This document shows positions 11,931 to 24,297 of a DNA stretch of 64,000 nt, one piece after another; the stretch's first letter is position 1; every line of letters starts with the position of its first letter. The notes beneath the pieces are model-generated. The model ran no database searches. It saw nothing but the letters and a program-made list of their open reading frames with translations, and was not told the origin of the DNA. This stretch comes from Trichinella spiralis. Taxonomy: Eukaryota; Nematoda; Enoplea; Trichinellida; Trichinellidae. The position numbers were made by a program, and so were the translations under genes. The stretch is taken from positions 4,053,923 to 4,117,922 of the forward strand of contig CM012953.1 of the NCBI GenBank assembly GCA_000181795.3, written 5' to 3'.

Positions 11931-14129
11931 ATGACAGTGAAACACATTCATCTGCAATATTTTTTACTGCCTAGTTTTGTGATTTTTTGTACCATGGACA
12001 AAGGCATTTCACAATCTATAGATGATGACATTACTACCATAGTCAATCTTACTGTCGGTTCGGTTGAAGGCCTTGAAAAATTTACCAATGGATCATCTCT
12101 TGGAAAGGTGTTCCTAGGCATACCGTATGCTGAAGCTCCACTGCTTGATTTACGTTTTACCAGTCCAGTTCCAAAACAGCCATGGAATTCGACCACTTTA
12201 AAATGCTATTCTTATAAAGCAAACTGCTGGCAGAGTAAGAGTACGCAAAATTGGACAAGTGAAGATTGTCTGTATTTGAATATCTATGCTGGAGAAAAAT
12301 GCAACACCTCTTTCTTGTGTCCTGTTGTTGTTTACATTCCGGGTGAGCAGCAGCTTCAAGCAAATTTACACGACATGTTGTTTACCTCAGTTATTTTGAA
12401 AAAATTTTCAAAGGAAAATCTCATATTTGTAACTGTTCAATATCGACTTGGAGTGTTTGGATTTTTCAGCACTGGAACACCTGATGCACCAGGAAACTAT
12501 GGCTTAGAAGGTTTAACATTTTATTATCATATTAATGTTTTATTTATTATAAGATTTTTGAGGATTTATTTTTTTTAATATTTTACAAAATTTTCATTTT
12601 ACATTTAGATATAATTGAAGCTCTTCGATTTATAAAACGAGAAATAATTGCATTTAACGGTGATCCTTACAAGGTGACACTTATGGGTCACGGGGATGGT
12701 GCTGTTTTAACATCCTTATTAACTCTGTCGCCAAAAACAGAAGGTCTCTTTTACCAGGCTATTGTCATGAGTGGAACAGCCTTGTCACCAGATGTTTTCT
12801 ACAATTATGCAAGTGATTATACTCTCCTTGCATTCAGGCTTGGTTGTCGTGCACATCAATCGATGCATAATATGACGAATTTAGTCGAGTGTATGAGAAA
12901 AGTACCAGCTAATCAACTTAATTTTGAATACGATCAAATAAGGAAAGGTAAAAAATTTTTTATTGAGACTTTATTTTAAACACAAGAAAGTATATTATTC
13001 TTCTATTTGGTGAATTTAAAATTTGTTTATTGAAGGTAAAGGCGAATTCAATTTAGAAATGAATATACATACTATTAATGTGATTAATGAAACTGATGCA
13101 ATTCTCCCAGCAACTTCTAAAGTACTGAAAAATACCAGACGTCCAATACCATATCTAATTGGAACAACTAAAAATGAATTTCAACTTGATCTAAAATCTC
13201 TAGTTTGGCAAAATGATTCCACAGATGTAAATTTAGCCTGCAAATTGATCATGACAGCATCTAAAAAGGAAAAGAAAGACTCGAAGACATCTTTGAAGAG
13301 CTGTATACAATATTATTATTTGAAAGGTATTTTCCAAGCCACCACTCCAGGTTCAGATTTCAACTGGACCAACATTGTTCAGGAAATAATAAATGATTAC
13401 AGAATTTTTTCTCCAGTCTACTTTGATGCTTCAAGCATGAGAAATTCTGGGGCTCCAGTTTATTTGTACAGCTTTGATTACCAGAGTCCTAATTTTCCAG
13501 AGCAGCGACCACTTGATATTGCCTATCTCCTTGGTTTGAACATGCATTCATCTGATAAAGCGGATCTTGATGTTCAACAAACATTTTTGAAGATGTTGAT
13601 TAATTTTATAAAATTTGGAAATCCTACTCACGAACGCGTAAAAAATGTAACTTGGACACCGCTGGCTTTACCAAATGGCTATAACTATCTGAGTATCAAC
13701 AACGACCTACAAATTGAAAAATATTATCACTATGGAGCGGTTATGCTTTGGCAATATGAATTTGACAATCAGAACAAGAAATCTGCTCTGAAAACGGTCA
13801 CTGGAAATATATTTAAACAATCAAATAATACTTCATCATTTGAAGAGACACATCTTATGCAGCCATTGAGAGAAGATGATGAGAAATATTCTACAGTTAT
13901 GACACCAATAAATGTGACAGAGCCTTGGGTTATCCACGATGCAGCTGCTAGTCGTATTCTTTTTTGGGCATGCGTTGCAGTTGCTATATTTATGCTAATT
14001 TCTGGTGTGTTCTTGATTATTTGTTTGAATCGAAAAAGGTGCCAAAAGCAAAAAAGGCGGAATTATATTTCAATGGATTCGCAAGAAAAAAAGTATCCGC
14101 AAACGGTGCATATGTATCAAACGTTTTAA
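11931..14129 (+). CDS. Carboxylesterase-like membrane protein lacking catalytic residues (neuroligin/gliotactin-type)
   Basis: A type I membrane protein of the cholinesterase-like adhesion class. Exons 11931-12510, 12609-12947 and 13036-14129 join in phase to 670 codons. An N-terminal hydrophobic leader is followed by an alpha/beta-hydrolase ectodomain with the family landmarks FLGIPYAEAP, SEDCLYLN, VQYRLGVFGF and PGNYGLED. The nucleophile elbow, normally GESAG, reads GHGDGA, so the catalytic Ser is absent. The usual catalytic His region (HGxE) reads RPLDIAYLLG, so the His is also missing. A single TM segment lies near residues 612-635 (ILFWACVAVAIFMLISGVFL). It is followed by a basic 33-residue tail ending MYQTF, where Tyr and the C-terminus could bind scaffolds. 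Enzyme activity is not expected; adhesion or signalling is inferred from the neuroligin/gliotactin class. The exact orthologue is uncertain. Confidence 0.85.
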
Positions 14130-14567
14130 AGATGTTTTAAAAAATATTTCAATTTCGATAATACTGAAATCTCCCATATTGAAGCTGAAAATTTCATGTA
14201 CTTTTCTTCATCATGAATTATGGAATATTCTTGAAATGTTGTATTAAAAAATTAAAACATTCCATTAAAAAGAACTTGTTGAAGCTAATGGTAAATATGA
14301 GGGTAAGGGAAATTGATAAGAATGTTTTTAAAATAACAAATGTGTTTCATAATGTTTTATAAATAAACAAAATAAGTATTTCCCATTTAAGGCAGTTTAA
14401 TACAAATTAAAGATTGAATAATAATAGTTTTAATTAATAGCTGCAACTTTGAAAAGATTCGTGAAGGGTAATTTTATTTTCATAAGTGAACTTGCACAAA
14501 AATATTTATACAAACGGTAAAAGGAATGTTTCAATGAGAATTCTTGCAAATAATTAAATAAAAATTT
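14130..14567. other. Intergenic between convergent genes
   Basis: The 3' flank shared by the esterase-like gene (+) and the lipocalin-related gene (-). AT-rich, with several AATAAA-like motifs (for example 14361-14366). Nothing else recognised. Confidence 0.5.
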
Positions 14568-17280
14568 TTAAGGAAGGCAACGTTGAGGATACGCAAGGGC
14601 TGACATGATCATCATGTTTTTCTTTTCGAATTGCTAAAACAAATAACAATGATAAGATAATTGAAATTCAAACTTTAACAACTAAAATTTAACATTAAAT
14701 TCAAAATATTGGACTTCTAGTATGTAAAAAAGTGAAGATTCACTTACTCCTTTTAAATACTGATTAACAACTTTGCCATGATCTCTGGCAAACAGTTCAG
14801 GCTTCCTCGCAAATACATGATTTGAGCGACATCTGTTCGATCCGGAAAGTTCAGTTAATATCATATAGCTGTACATTGTGGCTAAACTTGGGCCCACTTT
14901 GATTACACACACTAAAATACAAAAAAAAGATGTGCAAAAACTAATCTTTTTAATATAATTTAAAACAGAAAAAAATTTAAGCTATTCACGTGGCATATTG
15001 AAACCGTTCAGTTGAAGTTCAAGTGCTTTTCCATGAGCACTGATATCTCGATCTTGTTTTATTATTCCTCGAACCTTAAAAAAATTCAAAGAAAACAATA
15101 AGCATTATTAAACTTGTTTTCATATTTGAGATATTTGTTCATTTCAATAATTTACTTAACAGTCATTTTAAATATTTAAAAAACATTAAAAATTATTTAA
15201 ATAGATGAGTTCTTTGAATTTAACAATACCGTTGATCAATTAATTCATAAATAAACAAAGTAATGATGTGACAAACCTTTTGAAGAGAAGTAGTATTAAA
15301 TGCAGAATTTTGAAATATTAGCTCCATCTCTGAATAATGTTTTCGAGGACGAGAAACTGAAATAGCAAAATTTATTCAAAATGAAATTTTCTAACATTAT
15401 AAAAGAATTTTGCATACAAACTTTCTTTTCAAACATTTAACGTATATTTACAATTGAAAATTATTTGCTTATATCAGTTAAATAATAATTCAAAATGGTA
15501 AAAAGTTCAGAACAGCTTATAGCTTACTCTGCATTCCAACACAAGTTGGCTTTACTGGAACGTACTGGCTTGCTTTGTGAATTGCATCATTGGAAAGAAG
15601 CAAATTCAAATTCGAAACTGTAGAATATATAACATTTAGCGAGTCTGCATTTCCAAAAATCTAAAAAGTCATGAAGCATTACCATATTATATTATATTAA
15701 TAACATTCATCAAAAAATTGCTTTTAACATTAAATACAACTTGCCAGTGAAAATAAATGGACAGTGCAGCTGCATTATTTGAATCGAATTAATTGTATAA
15801 ATATAATCGAACTTTTGCTTAGCGTGCTTCAGAAACATCTTGAAAAAGTAACGCCCGACGTGGGGCTCGAACCCACGACCCTGGGATTAAGAGTCCCATG
15901 CTCTACCGACTGAGCTAGCCGGGCTCTCAGCAATGATCTTAAATTAATACTTATTACAGTTTTATTCGGTATTTCTATTTATTTGAATATTTAGAGTATT
16001 TTAATTCACAAATTTCTAAAATTTTACAAACAACTGCTCTCGTAAAAGTAAAAATTACTGTTCTCCAATTTTCTAAATTTATCATCAAATATATATATAT
16101 ATTTACTCCCAAAAATTTCGAGTTGAATAAAAGAATGTAATTTTTTTTTGAAATATTTCATATACATACCTGTGTCCAAGGGCCGACCATTTTTTTCAAA
16201 TTCACATTAATGCATTGTGGGCATAATTCTACACTTGGTTCTTCATTTTCACTTGCTTCTTTTTCCTCTTCTTCATCTTCTTCTTCTTCCAACTGTTGCT
16301 GCTGTTGCATAAAAGTTGGCATTCTCACTCGTTGTAAATGCAAAGGATCACTTTGCTTAATTCTTTCAAGTGTAAAAGATTTTGCCCTTTCTTGGTCGCC
16401 AAAAACGTCAATTATAGCTCCAGTTTCTTTGCCAATTTGAGCTGCTTCAGTGAGAAAAGTTTTCACCGCAGCTTTGTCCGCCGGACTGATATTTTGTGCA
16501 TCTAAATGTGCATAAAGTGATATTTAAAAAAGAAGCACAGGATAAGTTAATTTTGTAAAAGCTGCAACTTTTCAAGCTTCGTTCATTTTTTTCAATTAAC
16601 TCAACCATTTCTCTGCTCATGGGCACATTTCCATCTGGATAAAATAAGTTCGGATTTGCCATGGCAAACAGCCGTTCAGCGTCGGTCATTGTATTCTTGT
16701 TCGGCTGACCAAGAGAATAAAATTGTCCCCCGTTTTGTCTTCCCGGCTGGACCATTGAACCAGGATTTGCGAACGGGTAAACATAATTCGGTGGCAAATC
16801 GCTTCTACCTTGCAACCCTTCCGGCTTTCTGAATATATCCTGATGATCAGGATTGGTCAGTTGGGTAAATAGAGGCGGATATCCTTTTTCAAAGTCAGAC
16901 GGAGGTAGATTCGAAAAATCTGCTCCAACAGAAGGCTGCGCACGTCTGCCTGTCTGAGTCCACAAACTTTGAGCCAGTGCGGCCTGTGGTTCGCTGTATT
17001 CACCACCGTTACCAACGGATGGTGACCACATCTGTGGCAAAGGTTGTTGCTGTTGGGATGAAAATTTCTGATTATTTAATAAAGAAAATTCTCTGCTAGG
17101 AGCAGATTCTCTAGATTGACCCTCTTTAGGTAGTTTAAGTTTTGGAAAAAGTGTCGATATTAAAGCGTTAGCTAAACTTGGAATTAGCTGTTGCATGTGT
17201 CCACCAGCTGGTCTCTCCAAAGTTGAGCCACAGCCGAACAGCTGAAAGCCGATCAGCAAAAGCAACGTTACAATGTGCAT
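14568..17280 (-). CDS. Secreted lipocalin-related protein with long low-complexity N-terminal region
   Basis: Seven exons, read on the minus strand: 17280-16569, 16501-16170, 15660-15528, 15356-15277, 15074-14990, 14911-14748 and 14633-14568. They join in phase to 523 codons. A signal peptide (MHIVTLLLLIGFQLFGCGS) is followed by about 240 residues rich in Pro, Gln, Asn and Gly, then an acidic Glu run, then a C-terminal domain with lipocalin-like blocks. These are CPQCINVNLKKMVGPWTQ (GxW-like), a central CVGMQ strand, LCVIKVGPSLATMYSYMILTE, VFARKPELFARDHGKVVNQYL, and a final Cys in the C-terminal YPQRCLP. Such proteins in nematodes are secreted to apical matrix or carry lipids. An upstream in-frame ATG at 17403, after a TATA-like site, would add 41 residues. 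The intron 16502-16568 uses an unusual gttgca donor and is the weakest junction. A tRNA-Lys lies inside intron 2. Confidence 0.68.
15852..15924 (-). tRNA. trnK-CTT: tRNA-Lys (anticodon CTT)
   Basis: The minus strand reads a full cloverleaf: acceptor GCCCGGC paired with GTCGGGC, A-box TAGCTCAGTCGG, anticodon stem TGGGA/TCCCA around loop CTCTTAA with anticodon CTT, and B-box GGTTCGAGCCC. It starts at 15924, and the discriminator G is at 15852. It lies within an intron of the lipocalin-related gene on the same strand, so it is probably transcribed independently by RNA polymerase III. Confidence 0.97.
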
Positions 17281-17879
17281 GTTCAATTTTGCGCAATAGT
17301 AACGGTGGAAGTGAAAGAAACTTTTATTGTTCAACGTGATCTTGGATCGTGGCCGAAAAACACAATTACCTGATTGCTGTTCGTTGATGTCATCGTGTGA
17401 CATTCGTCGAACAGAGAAAGTAGCAAACGTTGCTTAAGCAGCTGTGATGCAAATTATATAGGTTGGGAGATGCAAGGTGTCCATCACTGGAAGCTGGTCA
17501 CATTATTCTGCCTTTTTAAAAAGTAAAACTGACATTTAAACAAACCTGACACATACATACTCTAAAATTTTCACTTGAATGAATCATTTTCACTACTGTT
17601 TGCTTCAAGTTTATTAATATTAATAAAACCTTTCACTCATTTATTTATATATTATTTTTAATCGCTTAATTTTACTGCCACTTTATTTCAAACATTTTAG
17701 CAATACATTCTTTTACGTAGGAAAATTTGGTAAAATCGACAAACTACAAGCGTACAAACAAAACAGTGTTCTTCTTTCAATAATTCAAGCTGACAAATAT
17801 GATGATTCATAAATAACATATAATTCAATGAAAAATGTAAAACATAACGTTATAAAAGAAGTCACATTATTTGAATGCT
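17281..17879. other. 5' region of lipocalin-related gene and intergenic spacer
   Basis: 17281-17403 is open in frame with the lipocalin-related gene and is either 5' UTR or an N-terminal extension. The rest is AT-rich spacer before the MXRA7-like stop at 17880. No further gene seen. Confidence 0.5.
17453..17460 (-). promoter_or_regulatory. TATA-box-like element upstream of lipocalin-related gene
   Basis: The minus strand reads TATATAAT about 50 bases before the in-frame ATG at 17403. This spacing would put a transcription start near 17425. Identification rests only on motif and position. Confidence 0.3.
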
Positions 17880-18428
17880 TCATACGTACAATTTCAATTG
17901 ATTTTTGAGGTCATCCATCGTAACAGGCCCAAGAGAGTTCTCGTGCTTTTTCATCACTTCATAAATTGCAAGTAGCTGCTTTTGCATTCTAATAATAACA
18001 GCTCATAAGTATCTCTTTCTTCAAATCAAATCAATAAATTTCAAATATATTAAATAAGTTAGCGTCAAAATCATTAAAAAAACAAACATATAGAAGTAAA
18101 CATACTCTTCTTCATCTGCACTTGATTGTTCACTTTCGCTTTCTGAATCTGTGTGCTGTCCATCAGCAGTTAAGGATTCATTTTCAAACTAAATAATTTT
18201 TTCTCCATCAAAGTTACATCCATTATATTTACATATATATAAACTAACGCTTTCAACTTCAACATCATCCTCGTTTTGATGTACAAATTTTGAAAAAATA
18301 TACACTAGAAAACCGAAAAAAAGGCAAAAAACCGTTGCCAGCGTAGCTATCAATGCAAACTTTTGATTCGAATCAAAAAAATTAACATTCAAATATGTAT
18401 CCATCCTAAAAGCAGTTTGAATGTTCAT
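17880..18428 (-). CDS. MXRA7: MXRA7-like single-pass membrane protein
   Basis: Three exons (18428-18249, 18188-18106, 17988-17880) join in phase to 123 codons. The N-terminal part has one TM segment (FALIATLATVFCLFFGFLVYI). It is followed by an acidic linker rich in Asp, Glu and Ser (HTDSESESEQSSADEEE). The conserved C-terminus reads MQKQLLAIYEVMKKHENSLG and then MDDLKNQLKLYV. That tail matches the end of vertebrate MXRA7 (KEQLAAIFKLMKDNKETFG...DVQEQLRLYDM), as I recall it. Membrane site is inferred; molecular function is poorly known. A second ATG at 18404 would shorten the protein by eight residues. The gene starts 128 bp after the mitoferrin stop on the same strand, so the pair could share a polycistronic transcript. 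Confidence 0.72.
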
Positions 18429-18556
18429 TTCAATAGATCACGTACACTCGAAAAAAGGAGCAACAAAACGTGTACTGAGACACATTAGTTTCAGAAATTT
18501 CATAAAAGTACAGACCAAATTCAAAAATTATTTTATTGAACAACAGTCAGAAGTAA

Positions 18557-19801
18557 TTATGAATCATTTCCAACAGAAATGAAATTTTTGAAAAATTCAT
18601 AAACCAACCAAGTCATCGCGGTTGTAGGTACTTGGAAAAGGACACGAGCTTGCAAACCACTCCAAAAGCCGTTTAACCCTTTACAAGCATAAATCGCCCT
18701 TACAGCATCGCCAATGCCATATAGACTTGTTCGACAGTGCAACGCATCTTTCGGTTGCGTATTCAAAGCAGTCTTGCATACATCTAAAGGAGTAGTGACA
18801 GCAGCTGCCAGTCCGCCTGCAACAGCTCCTGATATGACGTGACTTTTCGGGTCGTACAACCTTTTGGGATTCAACCTCTGCTGCGCCTGTTCATATGTCA
18901 GAAAGTGAATCACTTGGAATGGAATATTCATCAAAAGTTGAGTGGAATAGCTACGATAAAATGCGCAAACACCTTCACGGTTATAGACGCATCTTGCGCA
19001 TTCTATCGATGATTTATACGGACTTCCCCAAACTTGCATACGTTGCTTAATCACTTCCACAGGATTCATCACCGCATCGTGAACCAAAGTCGCTAATATA
19101 CCAGCAATACCTAAGAATTAAGCAATAATAAAAAGATTTTTAATTTCAAAGTTTATTTGAAAGTGGCAACTGGAAACAAATTCTGCTACTGCATTCGAAC
19201 CTACACATCAAAAATACATACTTCATCATATTTATGATTTCTATACAAAATTATCATTAAAAATTATTTTATTTAAAAATATCTTAAATAAGCAAAGAAA
19301 AAATAACAATTATTAACTGTCTCGTATGCAATGCTTGAAAAACTGAGCAATAATAAATAATTTAAATAAAACTTACCTTGAGCAAAAGGAGTACTAGAAA
19401 GATGCCCATTAGTCAGTAATAATTTTGACTTTTCATACACCGTAAAGTATAAAGCATGCGCAGGTACAGATCCAGTTGCAATGGCGTTAATACCTCTCAA
19501 CGAACGTAAAAAGCCTTCCCGCCTAACTATACTGAATAAGCCTGCCACTGGAGTACGGCAACTTTGCTCAGGACATCGACACAAACTTTGCATTCTCGTC
19601 TATATATGAAAATAATTACATTTTTTTATTTTTTAAGGGAAAATAATTCAAAAAGAATCATGTCATTGAATATACCTTAACAGAATCGATAGGATAAAAT
19701 AAACAATGTTCCATGGTACCGGCAGCAGCACCAGCCAAAAGATGAACATACAAACTGCGAGTGGGGAGTTCTTCATATTCCGATTGCAAATCGCACATCA
19801 T
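18557..19801 (-). CDS. SLC25A37: Mitoferrin (mitochondrial iron importer, SLC25A28/37 type)
   Basis: A mitochondrial inner-membrane carrier that brings iron into the matrix for heme and iron-sulfur cluster synthesis. Exons 19801-19676, 19599-19377 and 19110-18557 join in phase to 300 codons, the usual carrier size. Three carrier repeats are visible, with signatures [22 protein letters not shown] and [12 protein letters not shown]. Mitoferrin-specific blocks include [50 protein letters not shown] and [19 protein letters not shown]. The first of two adjacent ATGs (19801) was used. An AATAAA on the minus strand lies just past the stop, near 18530. Confidence 0.95.
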
Positions 19802-21436
19802 AGATGGATGAAAGTCAAATACTCACTCGTATAAACATAACTGTCGATGTATTTACTGGCCAAATAAAACTATTTTAAAATAAGCAATGATTTTATGGCA
19901 GCGTAATACCGCATAACGGATATAACATAAAGCGCATTTTAATGTAACACTATTCAACAAACATCAAAGCAAATAATTAAATTAAAAAATTAATGATAAT
20001 TTATTAATGCAATATAAAACAAAAGTATTTATAAATTATAATCTTACAGTCGTTATAAAGTGAAATGTAAAGCGAACTTTACCAAATTTTTTTTAAATAG
20101 TAGCTTTAATAATTTAAAATATGCGCTGATACATTTGTTTTTTTTTGTTAATATTTAATACTAATGATGAACTTGAAATCAAAGAAATACCGCTGATTCA
20201 ACGTTTTTTCTTTACTAAAAGAATACTACTATCAAAATTAATTTTCAAGTTTGTTGTTAAAATTACGGTAGTTTAATGACATTGTGACATTTATAATTCA
20301 TAATAAAAGAGCAATCGTGTTACATTACTTCTTAAACATATTCAACATTTATAACTTAAACAAATTATATTTTAATTCGATCATTTTTTAATAACAAAAT
20401 TGACTTTCATTAAATGATTGTATCATCGGTCAAAAATGTACGTTTTGTTATTTATTATTTTATTAGTAATATTTTAATTTAATAATAAAAAAGATTATTA
20501 GCTGCAGTATTATCAGCTTAAACAAATGCTACATTTTTTATTTGTTGGCATGGTCAGACATTTGATTGATCAGACACAAGATGCTGTTGATGGGCAATAA
20601 AAATGAAAAACTTTATTACAGGTTTTCCTGAAAAGCTATTTTTCAAAAGTAAAATAAAATTTGGGAAAACCATTTTTTACCAAACGAATCAATATCTTCG
20701 CCATCGGTTTGTAACGACCGTTACAGGTTGGTGGGGAAAAACTGTCGACAAAATAATTTCCCTTGAACGTTATAAGCTTGAAATATTTACGTTGAATAGA
20801 AATTCACCTCACTCATGGATTAAGCGATGAACAATTGTTAAAAGAGAAGTGCTTTTCTTTTCCTAACGTTCCATTCTGAACTTGATGATCATTAAATGAT
20901 TTCTGGAAAGCATCGTTGTTGGATTATATAACAATCATGACTGCCATCATGTATTTTTTCACTTTTACTTGTTGTCTCTATCTTGGCACCTACGGATAAA
21001 TTTTAATGCAGCCACAACGCCACCAAACCGTAGGCAAATCTAGAGTAGAGGGCGTTATCGAGCAAGCAAAACCAGCCAATGAAAAACCGACGCTCGCTAA
21101 GTCGGTTGAGTTGCTTTTATCGGCAGTTTTAATCAGAAATATCGTCCAGTTAAACTAGAAGCCACTGCTATAAATGAATAAGTTTAAAGCTTTGAAATAG
21201 AATTTTTGATTTCAAATTCTGATTAAATAATTTTTAAAAAAATGTTGCAATTTTTACCTGCTGACAGTAGGAGTAGTGTACTGTAAGTAAAAATTGCCAT
21301 TCTAACATACATTTGGCGAGTGGATTTACCGTAATTCTTAATTTGTTTGTTTGAACTGGTTTCTGTTTACTGTTTGTAGCAGCAATTTTCTTTTTTGGAT
21401 ACTTTGGCATTTTGAAAGAAATTTTTTAAAATTAAT
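19802..21436. other. Divergent intergenic region between mitoferrin and U1-70K
   Basis: About 1.6 kb, AT-rich, with a richer patch at 20980-21130 that probably holds the U1-70K promoter (CCAAT at 21076-21080). A 75-codon open frame at 20603-20830 is not recognised. Two inverted repeats stand out: 20711-20724 (gtaacg...cgttac) and 21085-21107 (aaccgac...gtcggtt). A gtttgtag at about 21380 could be a trans-splice or 5' UTR acceptor for U1-70K. Confidence 0.5.
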
Positions 21437-24252
21437 ATGACTCAGTTTCTTCCACCGAACTTACTTGCATTATTTGCTCCTCGTGACCCGCTGCCGTATT
21501 TACCACCAATTGCAAAGTTGTCATTTGAAAAAAAGCGAGCTCCGTACAGTGGTGTAGCCAAATTTATACACGAATTTGAAGTAAGTTTGTCGTCATCATT
21601 TAAACGTACTGTAATAAATTAAATAATTATACTTTTTGATATTTCCGTTTTTGTCCCATTTTATTTTGGTTGAAACTTTAAATTTGTAGAATCCGAATGA
21701 CACTCCACCACCAGTGAAAGTTGAAACAAGAGAAGAACGAATTGAAAGAAAAGTATGACGTATTTGATTATATGATTTGTTTTTCATTTCAGTTATATGT
21801 TGCTCATATTATTATCATTATTATTATTATTATTATTATGCTTTAGCGACGCGAACGTGCTGAACTGCAGAATTATAAAATTGAACAAGGCATTGCTACA
21901 TGTAAGTAATATTGTTGACAATTTGAAATATTTTTGCAATGCAATAGCGAACGAATGCTTTATCACTTGGCACGAAATTTGCAAATTATCTTCTTGTTTG
22001 ATCTGTCCTGTTTAGGGAATCCAAGCGCTAACGACAAAGCTAGCACAGATCCTTTCAAGACGTTATTTGTTGCTCGATTGGTAAGATGTAAATTTATTTT
22101 AATATTTATTTTCAATCGTAAATCGATCGCTTATCTAGAGTTATGATACGACTGAAACAAAATTGCGCAGAGAATTCGAAGTGTATGGCCCTATCAAAAA
22201 GGTAATCTGTGTTTTTATTGTTTACATAACTAAGTGAAATGCAAGTAAAAAAAAGCGTGCATACCTGATAATACGTTCAAACAATACCCCGTGTATATTA
22301 ATTGGGGTTTCAAAATTTCAGGTTATACTGAGTGCAAGTAGGAATTGCTCAGCATTAGAAAAAAAAATAATAATGATGTTTAGCCCAAAAGCTTGCGTAC
22401 AATATATTCCAATGAATATACATAAATATTTTTTTAAAAATATGTTTCAAATGTTAATCGGTTTTGTTTAGATTTACATGATCACGGACATCATTACTGG
22501 TAAAAGCCGGGGTTATGCTTTTATTGAGTATGAACACGAGGCTGATATGCACGGTAAGTGTTTGTTGAATGCGCGGTTGTAAAAAAATTTTCCCTTGTGC
22601 GAGTCGAGTCGAGTCAATCAATGGCTACCGAATGAAAAAAAAGCATTCTGGTATTTTTCTGTGATTGCATTAGTATATAAAAATTTGTAGTGTCAGCTGG
22701 ATGTACCAACGAGAGGGTGAAGATTTGCATTTGCTTATTATTCTTTTTTATTGTTCAACTCATCTTCAAAACTCTGTCTGGCATATTTAAATATAATTTG
22801 ATTTTTTTTCTTTTTACAGAGTTTAACTTGTAACCGCAGCTTGTTTGTGGCGCCAAGTGGTCCACATTCGCCCTTATTCAATTGATAGTTCGGTTCGTAT
22901 TTAGGTTTGTATTACCAAAAAAAAACGCTTTCAGGAGGCATAATTAATTATTGTTATCATAATGTTTTTTCCAAAAATTAATATTTTTCAATTTCAACTA
23001 CTAATAATCCAATCATTTTTCACTCATTCTTCATTCTGGTGAGTTATTTTCCAATTGTGATCGATCATTCAGCAGTTTTGAAGTGTTTCAAAATTTTGAA
23101 TTGAAACTTTCTGTTTTATGAGTTGTAGAGAAGAAACAAATATTTTGCATTTTTTCCTTTTTTGCACGATAGATTTTTGAGAGCAGATGTTGTGTGTGTT
23201 CAAGTGGATCGAGCAATTGTGTTATTTTTATCATTGTTGTTCTTATTTGTTTGTTTGTTTGTTTGTTGTTGTCGGTGTGGTTGTAAAAATATTTTCGGCA
23301 ACATTTTCTAAAGTTTCTTGAAGCAAACCTTTTTCCACGTGTGAAGATTAAGGTAAAATTGAGGTAAGCCTACGTAAGCGAACGAACGGTAATGATGAAA
23401 ATGAGCATCGAATATTTCAAAAAAAGAAGAAAGGATTCTTGTTGTTATTATTGTTGGTTTTTTTTGCTTGTATTCTTTGACAATCAAATTGTGCATGCAA
23501 TTTGCGAATTTTCGTGCATTACCAGGCCCGTGGGAAAAAACTTTGAAATGGAATTGTCGAATGGCTTGGTGTGTTTTTGAAGGAGAATGAATAGGTAAGG
23601 TGGTATAGTAAGTAATGAAAAAAAAGTGGTGTTCAACAGAGTCAGAGCGAATATGTATGTCCGCTTTGGCTGTGTTTGTTTGAAATAGTGAAATTTGTGC
23701 AAGTGAAGAGAAGCTGATTGTGCTTCCAGCTTGGTTTTTGTGTGTGTCTGCTGGATGCGGACTTGAAGTCGAAATAGGCACTGCTGTATGTATAATTGAC
23801 GCGTATAAAATCAGGTAAACTGGTGAGGTTTGTACTACATGTCAACATATGATCTTTTTGTGCGACTGTGCATCGATTTGATCGACATGAGGATATAGAA
23901 GAGTTGGCGTGAATTCTTTCTTTATTTGATATATTTTATGTTGTTACAACAAGGGTGTAGACCAGTAGTAGTATTTTAATAGCAATAGTTATGATGGAGA
24001 TGAAAAGAACTTTGTGCGTACCTAATGTGGAAGATCATTTAGTGCTTTTTTTAATTAGTGGGCTATATGTAGAGTGTAATGGATTGAATTGTTTATTTTA
24101 AATCGTTTAAATGGGTTTTCAGCAGCATACAAGCACGCTGATGGTAAGAAAATAGACAAACGACGTGTGCTTGTTGATGTGGAACGTGGTCGTACAGTGA
24201 AAAATTGGCTTCCTAGGCGCTTAGGTAAGCTATAATAATAATTATTTGCACG

Positions 24253-24297
<45 letters not shown>

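Noticed and set aside
20603-20830. 75-codon open frame upstream of U1-70K
   Set aside because: No family similarity and no paired exon; it sits in the divergent promoter region.
23308-23848. Long overlapping open frames on both strands within U1-70K intron 6
   Set aside because: They lie in G/T-rich intronic sequence with no domain, no consistent splice sites and low-complexity composition.
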